Notes under the pieces: model-generated
The model's database searches: none
Told to the model about the DNA's origin: nothing
The model's input: only the letters and a program-made list of their open reading frames with translations
Shown here: piece after piece, positions 42,122 to 50,782 of the stretch
Layout of the letters: each line of letters starts with the position of its first letter
Numbering within the stretch: the stretch's first letter is position 1
Made by a program: the position numbers and the translations under genes
Origin: JANQTF01 sp041741415
Lineage (GTDB): Bacteria; Bacteroidota; Bacteroidia; J057
Direction: 5' to 3'
Length of the DNA: 64,000 nt
Assembly (NCBI GenBank): GCA_041741415.1
Contig: JBGSKC010000080.1
Span: forward strand, 83,367-147,366

Positions 42122-43771
42122 CTACTCCACCAACACCTTCCGATAGCCGCTTCCCTGGGCTGTTTGCAGCTCCACGAGATACAAGCCAGCTGGCAGGTGA
42201 AGGTTTACCTCCAGGCTACCGCTGATGGCCTGGCGGCCCAGATCCATTACCACAGCGCCCCGCAGGTCGCGCACCCGGATCGAAACGTCTTTGCCCAGGC
42301 TCAGGCTCCAGCTCAGATGCATCTGGCCACGCACCGGGTTGGGAGAAACGGCAAAGGTTACGATTCCCAGCTCATCCTCAAGCGACAAAGCAGCAGCTGG
42401 GATTTCTACCTCAGCGGTAGCCGTGCAGCCGTTGGCATCAGTCACGGTGAGCACATAAACAGCGGGCTGCAGGGCCCCGATCGAATCGCCAAAAGCGCCA
42501 TTGTCCCACGAATAACTGAAAGGCCCTACCCCACCGGTTACGGTAGCCTGAGCCGTTCCATCTTTCTGACCAAAAGCCGTTTCACCGGTAAAATCAACAG
42601 AAATAACAATGGAGTCAGGCTGCGTAAGGGTGGTAGCCAGCGTTTTGACGCACCCGGCATTGTCTGTCACGGTGAGGGTATAGGCTCCTGCAGCCAGGTT
42701 GGTGGCAGAGGCTCCAACAGCAACAGCGCCGCCAGACCATGCATAGACAAAGGGAGCGAGCCCGCCGTTCACATTGGCATTAATCACGCCGGTTTCATCG
42801 CCGAAGCACAGGATGTTGGTGCTGGCGGCCAGGGCAAGGCTAAGCTCGGCAGGAGCAGTAACGAGAATGGTCTGCACATCGGAGCAGCCAAGGCCGTCAG
42901 TGACGGTAAGGGTGTAAGATCCTGCTGCAAGGGCAGAAAGGCTGGCGCTGGTGGCACCATTGCTCCAGGCGTAGGTATAGGTTCCGTTGCCGCCACTTGC
43001 TGTGACCTGAATAACCCCGCCGCCGGTGCTGGCACAACCAGCCCAATAGGCTGTGTCTGTTTGTATAACAGGATTCACCCCGTTGGTGAAAATGGTGACG
43101 GTATCGGTGGTGGAGCAGCCGTTGGAGGCGGTGGTAACCACAGTGTAAACACCTGCAGCAAGGCCCGAAACACTGTCGGTGGTGGCCCCATTGCTCCAGG
43201 CATAGGTGAGGCTGCCGGAGCTTCCTGTTGCACTCACCTTGGCTGTGCCATCGGCAAGGCCGCAATTAGCCGGGCTGCTGGTGATGGAGGTAGAAAAGCC
43301 AGGGTTGACAAACAGGGTAAAAATGCCATCAATGGTGTCGGGCTGAGCAATAGGGCCAAACGGCGTGAGGATGTACACGGTGAGCGCCACCCGCAAATCC
43401 AGCGTGTCGGCCACGGTAGGTGTTCCAAATACGCTCACGCAGCCAATGCCTCCACCCGGCACAGCACACGAAGCCGGACTGCATACATAGGAAAACCCGG
43501 CAGGGAGCCCGAGGATGTTGTTGAGCACAATGGAATCAATGGGCAGGGTGAAGGTGCCAAATGGAGGCAATGCCACCACTGTATCGACCGGAACAACCAC
43601 CGTGAGCGGGGTAGAATATGGCTGGCCCACGCAAGCCACAGGAAGGTTAATTGGGAAAATTCCCGGTGTGGTGATGGAGGTGTCGGGTTGGCAGGATTGG
43701 CCAAACCCCTGTGGCAGCCAGGCAAACAGCATGGCAAGCCCTGCAAGTGCGGTACGAAAATTCATGGGCAT
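42122..43771 (-). CDS. SprB-repeat/adhesin-like protein with T9SS sorting domain
   Basis: A 549-residue protein (ATG at 43769-43771; a second ATG is two codons later). Signal peptide LAMLFAWLPQGFGQ. After a domain of about 160 residues come four tandem beta repeats of about 80-90 residues, each with the pattern G-T-x-Y-x-W-S-N-G-A-T and L-x-x-G-x-Y-T-(L/V)-x-V-T-D (for example YAWSNGATTDS, YAWSNGATSAS, YAWSGGA, YSWDNGA). This is the SprB-type repeat also seen in gliding adhesins. The C-terminus is a type A T9SS domain (VSPNPVRGQMHLSWSL then GLYLVELQ and KVLVE). It should be exported by the T9SS whose translocon SprA is encoded in this window. Confidence 0.88.
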   Translation of the reverse strand: MPMNFRTALAGLAMLFAWLPQGFGQSCQPDTSITTPGIFPINLPVACVGQPYSTPLTVVVPVDTVVALPPFGTFTLPIDSIVLNNILGLPAGFSYVCSPASCAVPGGGIGCVSVFGTPTVADTLDLRVALTVYILTPFGPIAQPDTIDGIFTLFVNPGFSTSITSSPANCGLADGTAKVSATGSSGSLTYAWSNGATTDSVSGLAAGVYTVVTTASNGCSTTDTVTIFTNGVNPVIQTDTAYWAGCASTGGGVIQVTASGGNGTYTYAWSNGATSASLSALAAGSYTLTVTDGLGCSDVQTILVTAPAELSLALAASTNILCFGDETGVINANVNGGLAPFVYAWSGGAVAVGASATNLAAGAYTLTVTDNAGCVKTLATTLTQPDSIVISVDFTGETAFGQKDGTAQATVTGGVGPFSYSWDNGAFGDSIGALQPAVYVLTVTDANGCTATAEVEIPAAALSLEDELGIVTFAVSPNPVRGQMHLSWSLSLGKDVSIRVRDLRGAVVMDLGRQAISGSLEVNLHLPAGLYLVELQTAQGSGYRKVLVE

Positions 43772-43977
43772 GAATTGGTTTTGGTGAAGATGAGCGTTAG
43801 ATAAGGTCAATCTGAACGTGTGTCCACAAGCCGACAAAACGGCAGGGCAAAGGTTGCGTATTCAAGGAAAGAAAGGAACGAAGGGCCAAATACCCTCCTT
43901 GCATAGGTTCTTTTCCAGATCATTCCGCTTCCATCCAGAAATTCCCTTCAAAAAACGACAAAAAGCCCTAAAAAGTC

Positions 43978-44685
43978 ATGGTCTTTCGCATTGCCCTTCT
44001 CATTCTCTTTGCCTCTGGCCTCAGCGCCGCTGCACAAGCTCCTTCTCATCAGGCGTGGAATGCCCAGCTTCAGCAGTTTGTTTCCGCCACCGGGTCTGTG
44101 AATTACCAGGGCTGGAAGGCCCAGCAGGCCGGGCTTGAAAGCTATCTGGCAACCCTTTCACAAGCAAAACCTTCTACCGCCTGGTCCGCCAATGAACGCC
44201 TTGCTTTCTGGATCAACGCCTACAATGCTTTCACTGTCAAGCTCATCCTCGACAATTATCCCCTGCAAAGCATCAATTCACTCAATCAGCCCTGGGACCG
44301 CAAGTTTATCACCATCGGCGGCAAGGTGTACAGCCTCAACGACATTGAGCACACCATTTTGCGCAAAGAATTCAAGGAACCGCGTATTCATTTTGCTGTG
44401 AACTGTGCCTCGGTTTCCTGTCCGCCCCTGCTCAACCAGGCCTTTACTGCTGCCAATGTCCAGACCTTGCTCGAACAGCAAACGAAAAAATTTCTGCGCG
44501 ACAGCAGATTTAACCAGTTGGGAGCCAATCAGGTGGGCCTGTCAAAAATTTTCGACTGGTATGGCAGCGATTTCCTTCAGGATGGCAGCCTGATTCCTTT
44601 TCTCAACCGCTACGCGCCTCAGCCAATTGCTGCGAACGCCCAGGTTCGCTTCCTGGACTACAACTGGAACCTTAACGGGCGTTAA
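43978..44685 (+). CDS. DUF547 domain protein, secreted
   Basis: A 235-residue protein with a signal peptide (1-20, AAAQ). It shows the DUF547 signatures FWINAYNAFTVKLILDNYP, HFAVNCASVSCPPL and DFLQDGSLIPFLNRYAP. DUF547 has a papain/transglutaminase-like fold. The conserved Cys/His pair may form the active site in HFAVNCASVSCPP. The reaction is not known. Flanked by non-coding stretches and a weak hairpin after the stop (44708-44742). Confidence 0.88.
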   Translation: MVFRIALLILFASGLSAAAQAPSHQAWNAQLQQFVSATGSVNYQGWKAQQAGLESYLATLSQAKPSTAWSANERLAFWINAYNAFTVKLILDNYPLQSINSLNQPWDRKFITIGGKVYSLNDIEHTILRKEFKEPRIHFAVNCASVSCPPLLNQAFTAANVQTLLEQQTKKFLRDSRFNQLGANQVGLSKIFDWYGSDFLQDGSLIPFLNRYAPQPIAANAQVRFLDYNWNLNGR

Positions 44686-44707
44686 ACGCCCCCCCACAAA
44701 CGGAAAC

Positions 44708-44742
44708 CGCCGACTTCCTGATGAGGAAGCCGACGGTTGTTA
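44708..44742 (+). terminator. Imperfect hairpin after DUF547 gene
   Basis: An imperfect stem of about 13 bp (ACCG-x-CG-x-CTTCC paired with GGAAGCCGACGGT) with two mismatches, followed by a T-rich TTGTTATTT. Weak or moderate terminator for the DUF547 gene. Confidence 0.4.
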
Positions 44743-44764
44743 TTTACTGGACTTTCTTGACCGA

Positions 44765-45190
44765 TTACCAACCGTCGGTGAGCCGAAAACGGAAGGGCAC
44801 CGTTACCAGAGCTGAAGCTGGCTGGCCGTTCATGACTGGCTTGGGGAAAGCGAGGTAATGCGCTTTTTGTTCCACAGCTGCTACGAGCAGCGGGTTCGCT
44901 TCATTCATAATGGAGTGACCTTGATACAAGCCATTTTCATCAACCATTACCTGAAGCAACACAGTGCCTTCGGCGCTTGCCTCTAAAGCTCTGGAGTCGT
45001 AGGTAATGGAACTTAGCACCAACTGGTAATTGAGCGGTTCAAGGTTCTGTTCGAACCAGTAAGATTCCACAGGCTGGGCTTCGCGTGCTTGATTTCCTTT
45101 GACTTGATGAGAGGTCATTAGAGCAAGCTCCTGCGATTGGCCTGTTGAAAAGAAGGAAAGGACAATGACAAGGGAAAGGAGCTTTTTCAT
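44765..45190 (-). CDS. Secreted TonB C-terminal-like protein
   Basis: A 141-residue protein with a signal peptide (1-19, TGQSQ). The C-terminal 80 residues resemble the energy-transducer TonB C-terminal domain: EGTVLLQVMVDENGLYQGHSIM then LVAAVEQKAHYLAFPKPVMNGQPASALVTVPFRF, a beta-alpha-beta-beta pattern. It lacks the membrane anchor and Pro-rich linker of TonB, so it may bind a receptor or act in an accessory manner. AT-rich DNA upstream (45191-45300) probably holds its promoter. Confidence 0.75.
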   Translation of the reverse strand: MKKLLSLVIVLSFFSTGQSQELALMTSHQVKGNQAREAQPVESYWFEQNLEPLNYQLVLSSITYDSRALEASAEGTVLLQVMVDENGLYQGHSIMNEANPLLVAAVEQKAHYLAFPKPVMNGQPASALVTVPFRFRLTDGW

Positions 45191-45405
45191 TGAATGAAGT
45201 AAATTAAGTGTGATGTTAATGTTAACGCAATATTAACAAAATCGTTGTTCACATTTTCAGAATTTTTCTAACATGCCTGATTGGTCGTGTCAAATGAGCC
45301 TTTCGGCTGCTAAACCGCGCCAATACAGCGACCATTGCTTTGCTGACTGAGGATGACAGAAAGCATTTTGTTTACAATTTGGTAACACATTCATTTTAGG
45401 AAACA

Positions 45406-45435
45406 ACCCCGAAGACTGTGTTTTCTTCGGGGTTG
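45406..45435. terminator. Hairpin after SRPBCC gene
   Basis: An 11-bp perfect stem (45406-45416 and 45425-45435), eight-base loop. It lies 23 bases beyond the SRPBCC stop (minus strand) and ends its transcript. Confidence 0.7.
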
Positions 45436-45458
45436 GAATCAACTGGCACGATGAGCGG

Positions 45459-46040
45459 CTATTGAGGCAGGCCTGATGGGGGCTCTGTTGCAGGGGTGTC
45501 GTGTGTGTTTTGCTTCATCTCTTCTGCTGCTGCACTCAGGTTGGCCAGGCCGGTTTCAAGATCTCTGCCAATTAAGGGTTTGAGCAAAAGGCCAACATAT
45601 TTGGAAATCGGGTCATTCGCCGGAGAAATGACCGCCCAGGTGATCCGGGTACCACCGCCGGTAGTGGGTTCCAGGATCCAGCGGTCCTGAGAAGGTTCAG
45701 GCTGCCCCATGTCCAGCCGGGCAATGAGGCTTGCGGGTGGGTTGACTTGTTCAATCAGGTAGCTCCCTTTGCCAATGATCTCCCCCTTCCATTCGTAGTA
45801 GGCGCCTTCGCCACTGCGGATGTCGCCATAAACGATGGCCATTTCAGGATCTTGGGCATGCCATGGCGACCAGTTGGGCCATTGCTCCAGGTCTTCGATC
45901 ATGGAAAAAATTACTTCCGGGGAGGCAGCACTGTTGAGGCTGCGCTCCACCCGCGTTTCGGAGGGGAGCAGGTAGGAAATGGCCAGCAAGAGCAGCACTA
46001 CACCTGCCAGCCAAAGAAGGAAATTTCGGAGACGGTTCAT
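45459..46040 (-). CDS. SRPBCC (START-like/polyketide cyclase) family protein
   Basis: A 193-residue protein with an N-terminal hydrophobic anchor (residues 7-25) and then a START/Bet v 1-like fold: TRVERSLNSAASPEVIFSMIEDLEQWPNWSPWHAQDPEM (about 30-67), GAYYEWKGEIIGKGSYLIEQV, and WILEPTTGGGTRITWAVIS near the middle. The fold holds hydrophobic ligands; substrate is unknown. The C-terminus is a low-complexity Pro/Thr tail. Divergent from the small membrane gene at 46358 with a 317-base gap. Confidence 0.85.
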   Translation of the reverse strand: MNRLRNFLLWLAGVVLLLLAISYLLPSETRVERSLNSAASPEVIFSMIEDLEQWPNWSPWHAQDPEMAIVYGDIRSGEGAYYEWKGEIIGKGSYLIEQVNPPASLIARLDMGQPEPSQDRWILEPTTGGGTRITWAVISPANDPISKYVGLLLKPLIGRDLETGLANLSAAAEEMKQNTHDTPATEPPSGLPQ

Positions 46041-46357
46041 GTTGATAGATAGTTGAAGACGAAGCGAAGATAAAAAATACTAAATTAATTTGCAATCAAA
46101 ATGCCAATATTTTTATTATCGATGTTGAAGATCCTGTTGAACGAGGCTTTCAGTTTGTTGAAGAAAAGCGGGAATTTACCCGATGATTTTTCTCAATGCT
46201 TCCACAGAAAATGATCAGTTGCGAGGGTGACTACAGGTATTGCAGGGTGAACGGGAGGTTCTGCCACCCGTTTGGGCTTGATTCGGCGTCGCGTTTGACT
46301 GTACTTTGTATCGTCTCACCGTCCTACCAAAGAACGAATCGAAGATTTTTCCCAACC
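46041..46357. other. Divergent intergenic gap of 317 bases
   Basis: No gene seen. AT-rich sequence near 46070-46130 is likely the SRPBCC promoter region. A TACTTTG near 46302-46308, with TTTG at 46271-46274, could promote the small gene at 46358. A GGGAGG-x-CCACCC-type short inverted repeat is near 46252-46270. Confidence 0.4.
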
Positions 46358-46528
46358 ATGCAAGTTATGATCGAATTCCTCCTTTTTCTGATCTGGTCCG
46401 CCTTTTTCATCGCCACCCTCCTCGGTGTGTGGAGCGACCCCAACAAACCCGAAGCTAGTACCCCAATGGCCAGCAGCGCGTCTGGCAATACAGCCAATGC
46501 CATGGAAATGGCCAACCAACTGTGGTAA
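46358..46528 (+). CDS. Small membrane protein, 56 residues
   Basis: A 56-residue frame from the ATG at 46358 (another ATG at 46367) to the stop at 46526-46528. The first 24 residues form one strong membrane helix (MIEFLLFLIWSAFFIATLLGVW) and the rest is a polar tail ending AMEMANQLW. It is a plausible small membrane peptide because a good terminator hairpin follows (46573-46597), but it has no recognised family. The in-frame upstream extension to 46196 is not protein-like. Confidence 0.45.
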   Translation: MQVMIEFLLFLIWSAFFIATLLGVWSDPNKPEASTPMASSASGNTANAMEMANQLW

Positions 46529-46572
46529 CCAGGCACGCAAGCCGCCTGGATTGCCCAACTTTTTCCCTAACC

Positions 46573-46597
46573 AGCCGACCACCAGGTCGGCTTTTTT
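46573..46597 (+). terminator. Rho-independent terminator
   Basis: An eight-bp GC-rich stem (46573-46580 and 46585-46592), four-base loop and then TTTTT. A canonical intrinsic terminator after the small membrane gene, close to the convergent membrane-protein gene at 46599. Confidence 0.8.
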
Positions 46598-46598
46598 G

Positions 46599-47315
46599 TT
46601 AACTGCTGGCGGTTCCGCGTGCGGCCTTTCTCTCTTCTTTTCTCTTCTTTCTCGTCTCTTTGTTGCCCGCCCAAATCCGCAGGATCCAGAAATAACCTCC
46701 CACCAGTGCCCCCCCAAAGCCTGCGAGGATGACCATTCCCGCCAGGATTGCAAGATCGCTGCAAGCCAGGCCACAGGCCAGCACGGCAACGACATAGCCC
46801 ACTGCAACAACGCAGGCTAACGCAATGAGGGTTAGCATAATTTTGGCCAGCAAAGGGGTTTCCTGAACCTGCCTGCGGGCTTTTTGCAGAAAGCGCTGAA
46901 AGGCGGTGGGCTGAATTTCTTCTGCAGCCATTGCTGCCGGAACCGCCCGTGCAGCCGAAGCCTGAACCACAGGCACCAGGCTGTTACCCTGCCAGTCAGG
47001 GCCGTATTTCACCGGAAAACGGCTCCCAATATGCACGCTCAGCAGCGCCAGCGCTACCACGGTGGCAATGTGAAACCAACGCCAGGCCTGCCGGTTGGGG
47101 GCGACATTGTTCCATTTCCAGCGAAGGGCAAACAGCCCGGCCACTCCGCCAAGGCTCAGCCAAAGCGGCCAGCCCGCTTCGTACCAGGCGGCGCCAATCA
47201 CCCAGAATCCAAGGCTAAAGCCGATGAATCCGGTCAGGACAAGCAGCAATGCAATCAGCAGGCGGGACAGAGAAGAATGGGTAAAGGCCCATTGGCGAAG
47301 AGAGGAGGAGTTCAT
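46599..47315 (-). CDS. Membrane protein, tandem paralogue 1, unknown family
   Basis: A 238-residue protein (start ATG at 47313-47315). Segments near 18-40, 49-65, 82-98 and two near 155-200 are hydrophobic. I do not know the family. It is a close paralogue of the next gene upstream: the first 110 residues align without gaps with 70 identities. Shared stretches are GFSLGFWVIG, WPLWLSLG, LLSVH-x-GSRFPVKYGPDW and TAFQRFLQKAR or equivalent. The C-terminus is strongly basic (NKETRKKRKEERKAARG). The pair follows an ECF sigma/anti-sigma gene pair in the same direction. Confidence 0.65.
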   Translation of the reverse strand: MNSSSLRQWAFTHSSLSRLLIALLLVLTGFIGFSLGFWVIGAAWYEAGWPLWLSLGGVAGLFALRWKWNNVAPNRQAWRWFHIATVVALALLSVHIGSRFPVKYGPDWQGNSLVPVVQASAARAVPAAMAAEEIQPTAFQRFLQKARRQVQETPLLAKIMLTLIALACVVAVGYVVAVLACGLACSDLAILAGMVILAGFGGALVGGYFWILRIWAGNKETRKKRKEERKAARGTASS

Positions 47316-47453
47316 GTTCAGAGTTAAAGTTGGGGTTCGATGAAGACATCTGCTGACAGGCCCGGCGTGGTGAGAATGTTGAAAGCAAAATAACCTACAA
47401 AAGATTTCCCGGCCAGTCAAACCTTGTCATCCGGCTCCGCAGGGTGCATGAAA

Positions 47454-48179
47454 TCAGCCTTTGGCAGCCTTTTCCATTTTGCTGTTATCCACTTTTCCTC
47501 TTCGCTTTCTTTCTTTTTCGATGGTGCTTCGCCGCCAGATATGATTAATCCAGAATACCGCCCCAACCGGGCTTGCCAGCCATCCGATGATTGTCACCAT
47601 TACGGCCAGAAAGGCAAGGTCCTCACAGGAAAGGAGACAAGCAAAATAAGGGGTAAAAATTGCCAGGGTCACCACAAATGCCACAATCAGCACAGACAGC
47701 AGGACTCTGATCCACGGGGGCATGTTTTGGGTTCGCTGCCGGGTCTTCTGCAGAAAGCGCTGGAAAGCAGATGGCTGTTCAGCTTCTGCCTTGATGGCAC
47801 CAGGCGCAGCCAGTGCAGCAGTTGCGTGAAGCTGTGGCAGAAAGCCATTGCCTTTCCAGTCGGGGCCATATTTAACCGGAAACCGGCTGCCAAGATGCAC
47901 ACTCAGCAGCGCCAGGATCACCACGCTGGCCATGTGATAACCCCGCCAGGCGCGCTGCTTGGGGGCCACGCCCTTCCATTTCAACCGAAATAAAAACAAT
48001 GCCGCCAGGGCTCCCAGGCTCAGCCACAAGGGCCAGACTGCTTCATACCAGCCTGTTCCGATGACCCAAAAGCCTAACGAAAAGCCAGCCAGCCCGGAGA
48101 GGGTGAGCAGCAAAGCAAGTACATAGCGGGCAGGGGTTGGATGGGCATAAGCCCAGTGTCTGATGGTTGTGAGTGTCAT
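47454..48179 (-). CDS. Membrane protein, tandem paralogue 2, unknown family
   Basis: A 241-residue protein (start ATG at 48177-48179), paralogue of 46599-47315. The same membrane layout and the same GSRFPVKYGPDW element are seen, with a basic C-terminal tail (EKERKRRGKVDNSKMEKAAKG). The stretch AVKP-like residues between the third and fourth hydrophobic segments differ most, while the first 110 residues are highly conserved. Upstream (minus strand) at 48318-48324 is GGAACTT, identical to the -35 element of extracytoplasmic stress sigma factors of Gammaproteobacteria; this is a weak but suggestive hint of control by the neighbouring ECF sigma factor. Function unknown. Confidence 0.65.
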   Translation of the reverse strand: MTLTTIRHWAYAHPTPARYVLALLLTLSGLAGFSLGFWVIGTGWYEAVWPLWLSLGALAALFLFRLKWKGVAPKQRAWRGYHMASVVILALLSVHLGSRFPVKYGPDWKGNGFLPQLHATAALAAPGAIKAEAEQPSAFQRFLQKTRQRTQNMPPWIRVLLSVLIVAFVVTLAIFTPYFACLLSCEDLAFLAVMVTIIGWLASPVGAVFWINHIWRRSTIEKERKRRGKVDNSKMEKAAKG

Positions 48180-48355
48180 GATGGATGTGTGTGAAGGCGT
48201 GGCTTGCGCCGGAGAAATAATAGCGTGCTGTGAGCGGATCTGGAGACATGCCGGAATTTGCGCCTGAGCAGCAAAAGCAAGCACTTGCTTAAATTGAAAA
48301 TTAGTTACTTAATTAACAAGTTCCTGTACCGCTTCTTTCAAAAATTTTCCGCTTA

Positions 48356-48961
48356 TCAGGCTGTCAGGAGATCCTCCAGGCCCCTCGTGGTTTTGGGCTG
48401 TTCAGCAACGCCACCGAGGAATGATGTCCTTGCCTTCGGACCCTGCCATTCAGTCATCGTCAATCGCCCTCTTTGCATGGCTATTTGCCTGGCTGTCAGT
48501 CCTGAAGCTGCCAATCCAGGAATTGGATCCAGTCTCTGCAAAGCTGCTTGACCTGCTTGTTCATGTGTGGATTCATCCTTCATCGACACCGTCTGTATGC
48601 TGTCTTCATTCGGGTCTTCGTCGAGCAGCATCACGCTGTCATGCAGGGCCGAGTCCACGAGAATATGACCCGACTGAAGGTCTTTGGGATCCGGGCTAAG
48701 GTCTTGTTTTGCGACTTGCACAAACATAAAGAGGAGCGCGAGAGCGGCAGCCATGACGTAGGCATAACGCGACCAGGCGACTGGCTTCTTAGCCGACACT
48801 TGCCGGAGCAGGGCCGGGGAAAGGGCGGGAGCTTCGGGTCCCTGGTGTTTCCACTGGGAAATTTCCTGGAGGCCGCACGAGAGACAAAGGCGATCGGCCT
48901 CACTCAGGGCGAAAGGCTCCTGATCCGGATGAGGGTTGAATGAAGGAGGCAGGCTGTTCAT
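48356..48961 (-). CDS. Anti-sigma-factor-like membrane protein
   Basis: A 201-residue protein (start ATG at 48959-48961, overlapping the sigma gene stop by four bases). The N-terminal 65 residues are soluble, with two Cys in CLSCGLQ near residue 27-33, a possible zinc-binding start of an anti-sigma domain (H/CxxC type). One transmembrane helix follows near 68-86 (YAYVMAAALALLFMFVQVA), then a Ser/Asp/Glu-rich extra-cytoplasmic segment. The arrangement (cytoplasmic Cys domain, single helix, sensor part) and the co-translation with the sigma gene support an anti-sigma role; sequence match to known families is not strong. Confidence 0.6.
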   Translation of the reverse strand: MNSLPPSFNPHPDQEPFALSEADRLCLSCGLQEISQWKHQGPEAPALSPALLRQVSAKKPVAWSRYAYVMAAALALLFMFVQVAKQDLSPDPKDLQSGHILVDSALHDSVMLLDEDPNEDSIQTVSMKDESTHEQAGQAALQRLDPIPGLAASGLTARQIAMQRGRLTMTEWQGPKARTSFLGGVAEQPKTTRGLEDLLTA

Positions 48962-49575
48962 ATCGTCGAATTCAGGAGATCCTGGGATGGGGTTTCGGGA
49001 CAGGGGTGAAAGGCAGCGAGGGCAGAGGAGAGTTTTTTGAGGGCATAAAACAGGCGGGACTTGACCGTGCCTTCGGAGCAACCAGCAATGAGGGCAATGT
49101 CTTTGAGCGGCAATTCTTCCATGAAGCGAAGCAGAAGCACTTCCCGGTGCTCGGGGGAGAGGTCCTGATCGAGGGCAAAGTGGAGCGCCCTGCGGAAGGC
49201 CTCCATGTCAAGAGAGTCCTTCCATTCCTGGATTGGCTCCTGGAGGCGGCCCGGCTCTTCCACTACCGTCACGATGCTGCGCACAGACCTGCGGCGGTAT
49301 TCATTTTTGAGTAGGTTGCCGGCAATTGTGTAGGCCCATGGCAAAAAGGCCTGTTTGGAGTTGAACCGCCCGGCATGATTCACCACCCGGATGCACCAGT
49401 CCTGCAGCAAGTCCTGGGCGCGGGCTTCATCGCGGTGAAGCATCCGGTAGAAATAGCGCATCAGCCGGGTGCCATGCCGCCGGTAAAGCTCCTCAAATGC
49501 CAGCTCCTGCCCGCGGGCAATGAGTGGCATCAGGGCCTCGTCGCTGAGGGAGGAAAGGGGAGCCGGTTGGTTCAT
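48958..49575 (-). CDS. ECF subfamily RNA polymerase sigma factor
   Basis: A 205-residue protein (start ATG at 49573-49575). Region 2 shows LIARGQELAFEELYRRHGTRLMRYFYRML and DLLQDWCIRVVNHAGRF with AFLPWAYTIAGNLLKNEYRR, and region 4 shows LSPEHREVLLLRFMEELPLKDIALIAGCSEGTVKSRLFYALKKL, the helix-turn-helix that reads the -35 element. This is a typical extracytoplasmic-function sigma factor. It is followed by an overlapping gene that probably encodes its anti-sigma factor, and by two paralogous membrane genes that could be its targets. Its own upstream DNA does not hold an obvious copy of the GGAACTT found before paralogue 2. Confidence 0.93.
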   Translation of the reverse strand: MNQPAPLSSLSDEALMPLIARGQELAFEELYRRHGTRLMRYFYRMLHRDEARAQDLLQDWCIRVVNHAGRFNSKQAFLPWAYTIAGNLLKNEYRRRSVRSIVTVVEEPGRLQEPIQEWKDSLDMEAFRRALHFALDQDLSPEHREVLLLRFMEELPLKDIALIAGCSEGTVKSRLFYALKKLSSALAAFHPCPETPSQDLLNSTI

Positions 49576-49754
49576 GAGGGGCAACAAGCTGAATTGCACC
49601 CGGAATTACCCCTTTCCTCATGAAGGGTTCAACTCTTTCTGCTTTTTTATAAAAAAATGATCGGGGCGAAGCGGCAGGGTGAATACTATTTGCTAACATT
49701 CGGGATCAATCGACAGGCTCTTTGCGGCCTTGTCGGGCAATGAGCTTCCTTCTC

Positions 49755-50723
49755 ATGGAGACGACGTCCGATTCTACCAAAACCCCCGTTCAACTGAGGC
49801 AGGTGAGCGACCATCTGATGATGATTCGCCCACGGTCATTTGCCTACAACGAACAGACTGCCACCACGAATTCTTTCATGGTTCGCGACCGCGAGCACAC
49901 AGGCGAGGAAATACGCGAGCTTGCCAAAGAAGAATTTGATGCCATGGTGGACACACTTCGGTCAAAAGGCATTCTGGTTTCGGTGATTGACGACCCCGAG
50001 GGGTCCCGCACCCCAGATTCGGTTTTCCCGAACAACTGGATTTCGACGCACGAAGACGGCAAAATCATCCTCTACCCGATGTTTGCCCCCAACCGCCGAA
50101 CCGAGCGCCGCAACGATGTGGTGGACTGGGTCGCCAGCCTGTATCCTGTGGTTGAGGTCCACGACCTGTCTCCTGCCGAGCTGGAGGGCCGCTTTCTCGA
50201 AGGAACAGGTTCCATGATCCTTGATCGCGCGCACCGGGTTGCCTACGCCAACCTTTCTCCCAGAACCGACGAGGCATTGTTCAGGGCTTTTTGCCAAAAA
50301 ATGAACTTCGAGCCCCAGCTTTTCCGTGCCGTAGATGCCCGGGGCCAGGACATTTACCACACCAACGTGATGATGGCCCTTGCCCAAACCTTCGCTGTCA
50401 TCTGCCTCGAATGTATGCCCGCCGAAGAAGAGCGAAACCATATTGCCAGCAAGCTCAAAGAAACGGGCCACGAACTTATTGAGCTTGATTATGAGCAGGT
50501 TACTTCTTTCGCCGGGAACATGCTGCAAGTAATCAACCAGGAAGGAACGCCATTTACAATCCTGTCCGGGAGGGCCTTTGAATCGCTGGATGAAATTCAG
50601 ATCCAGGCAATTGAGCGGCACAACGAATTGATCGTAGTGGACCTTGACCTGATCGAAACCTGCGGCGGCGGCTCGGTGCGCTGCATGATGGCAGAATTGT
50701 TTTACCCCAGTCCCAAGCCCTAG
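49755..50723 (+). CDS. ctlX: Citrulline utilization hydrolase CtlX-type
   Basis: A 322-residue member of the amidinotransferase/dimethylargininase-like superfamily (start ATG at 49755; 49740 also possible). The start ATTNSFMVRDR and DDPEGSRTPDSVFPNNWIS fit the family substrate site. Catalytic residues are the His in IYHTNVMMAL and the Cys in GGGSVRCMMAE near the C-terminus. CtlX converts citrulline to ornithine plus carbamate-derived products, and it is next to an arginine deiminase gene that makes citrulline from arginine, which supports the call. A TACTATTTG sequence near 49686 may be the promoter. A terminator hairpin follows. Confidence 0.88.
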   Translation: METTSDSTKTPVQLRQVSDHLMMIRPRSFAYNEQTATTNSFMVRDREHTGEEIRELAKEEFDAMVDTLRSKGILVSVIDDPEGSRTPDSVFPNNWISTHEDGKIILYPMFAPNRRTERRNDVVDWVASLYPVVEVHDLSPAELEGRFLEGTGSMILDRAHRVAYANLSPRTDEALFRAFCQKMNFEPQLFRAVDARGQDIYHTNVMMALAQTFAVICLECMPAEEERNHIASKLKETGHELIELDYEQVTSFAGNMLQVINQEGTPFTILSGRAFESLDEIQIQAIERHNELIVVDLDLIETCGGGSVRCMMAELFYPSPKP

Positions 50724-50762
50724 GGAAGAACCCGGATCCTATCCCGCTTGTTCTTCCCTTTT
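50722..50762 (+). terminator. Hairpin terminator between ctlX and arginine deiminase genes
   Basis: A 10-bp stem (50722-50731 and 50750-50759) with an 18-base loop, followed by TTTT. It would end the ctlX transcript, so the deiminase gene probably has its own promoter or is transcribed by read-through. Confidence 0.6.
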
Positions 50763-50782
50763 ACTGGCTTGACCTTCATTGT

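Noticed and set aside
48318..48324. GGAACTT as a firm ECF promoter
   Set aside because: The -10 part at the expected distance is not a good match, and the sequence does not recur before the sigma gene; kept only as a hint.
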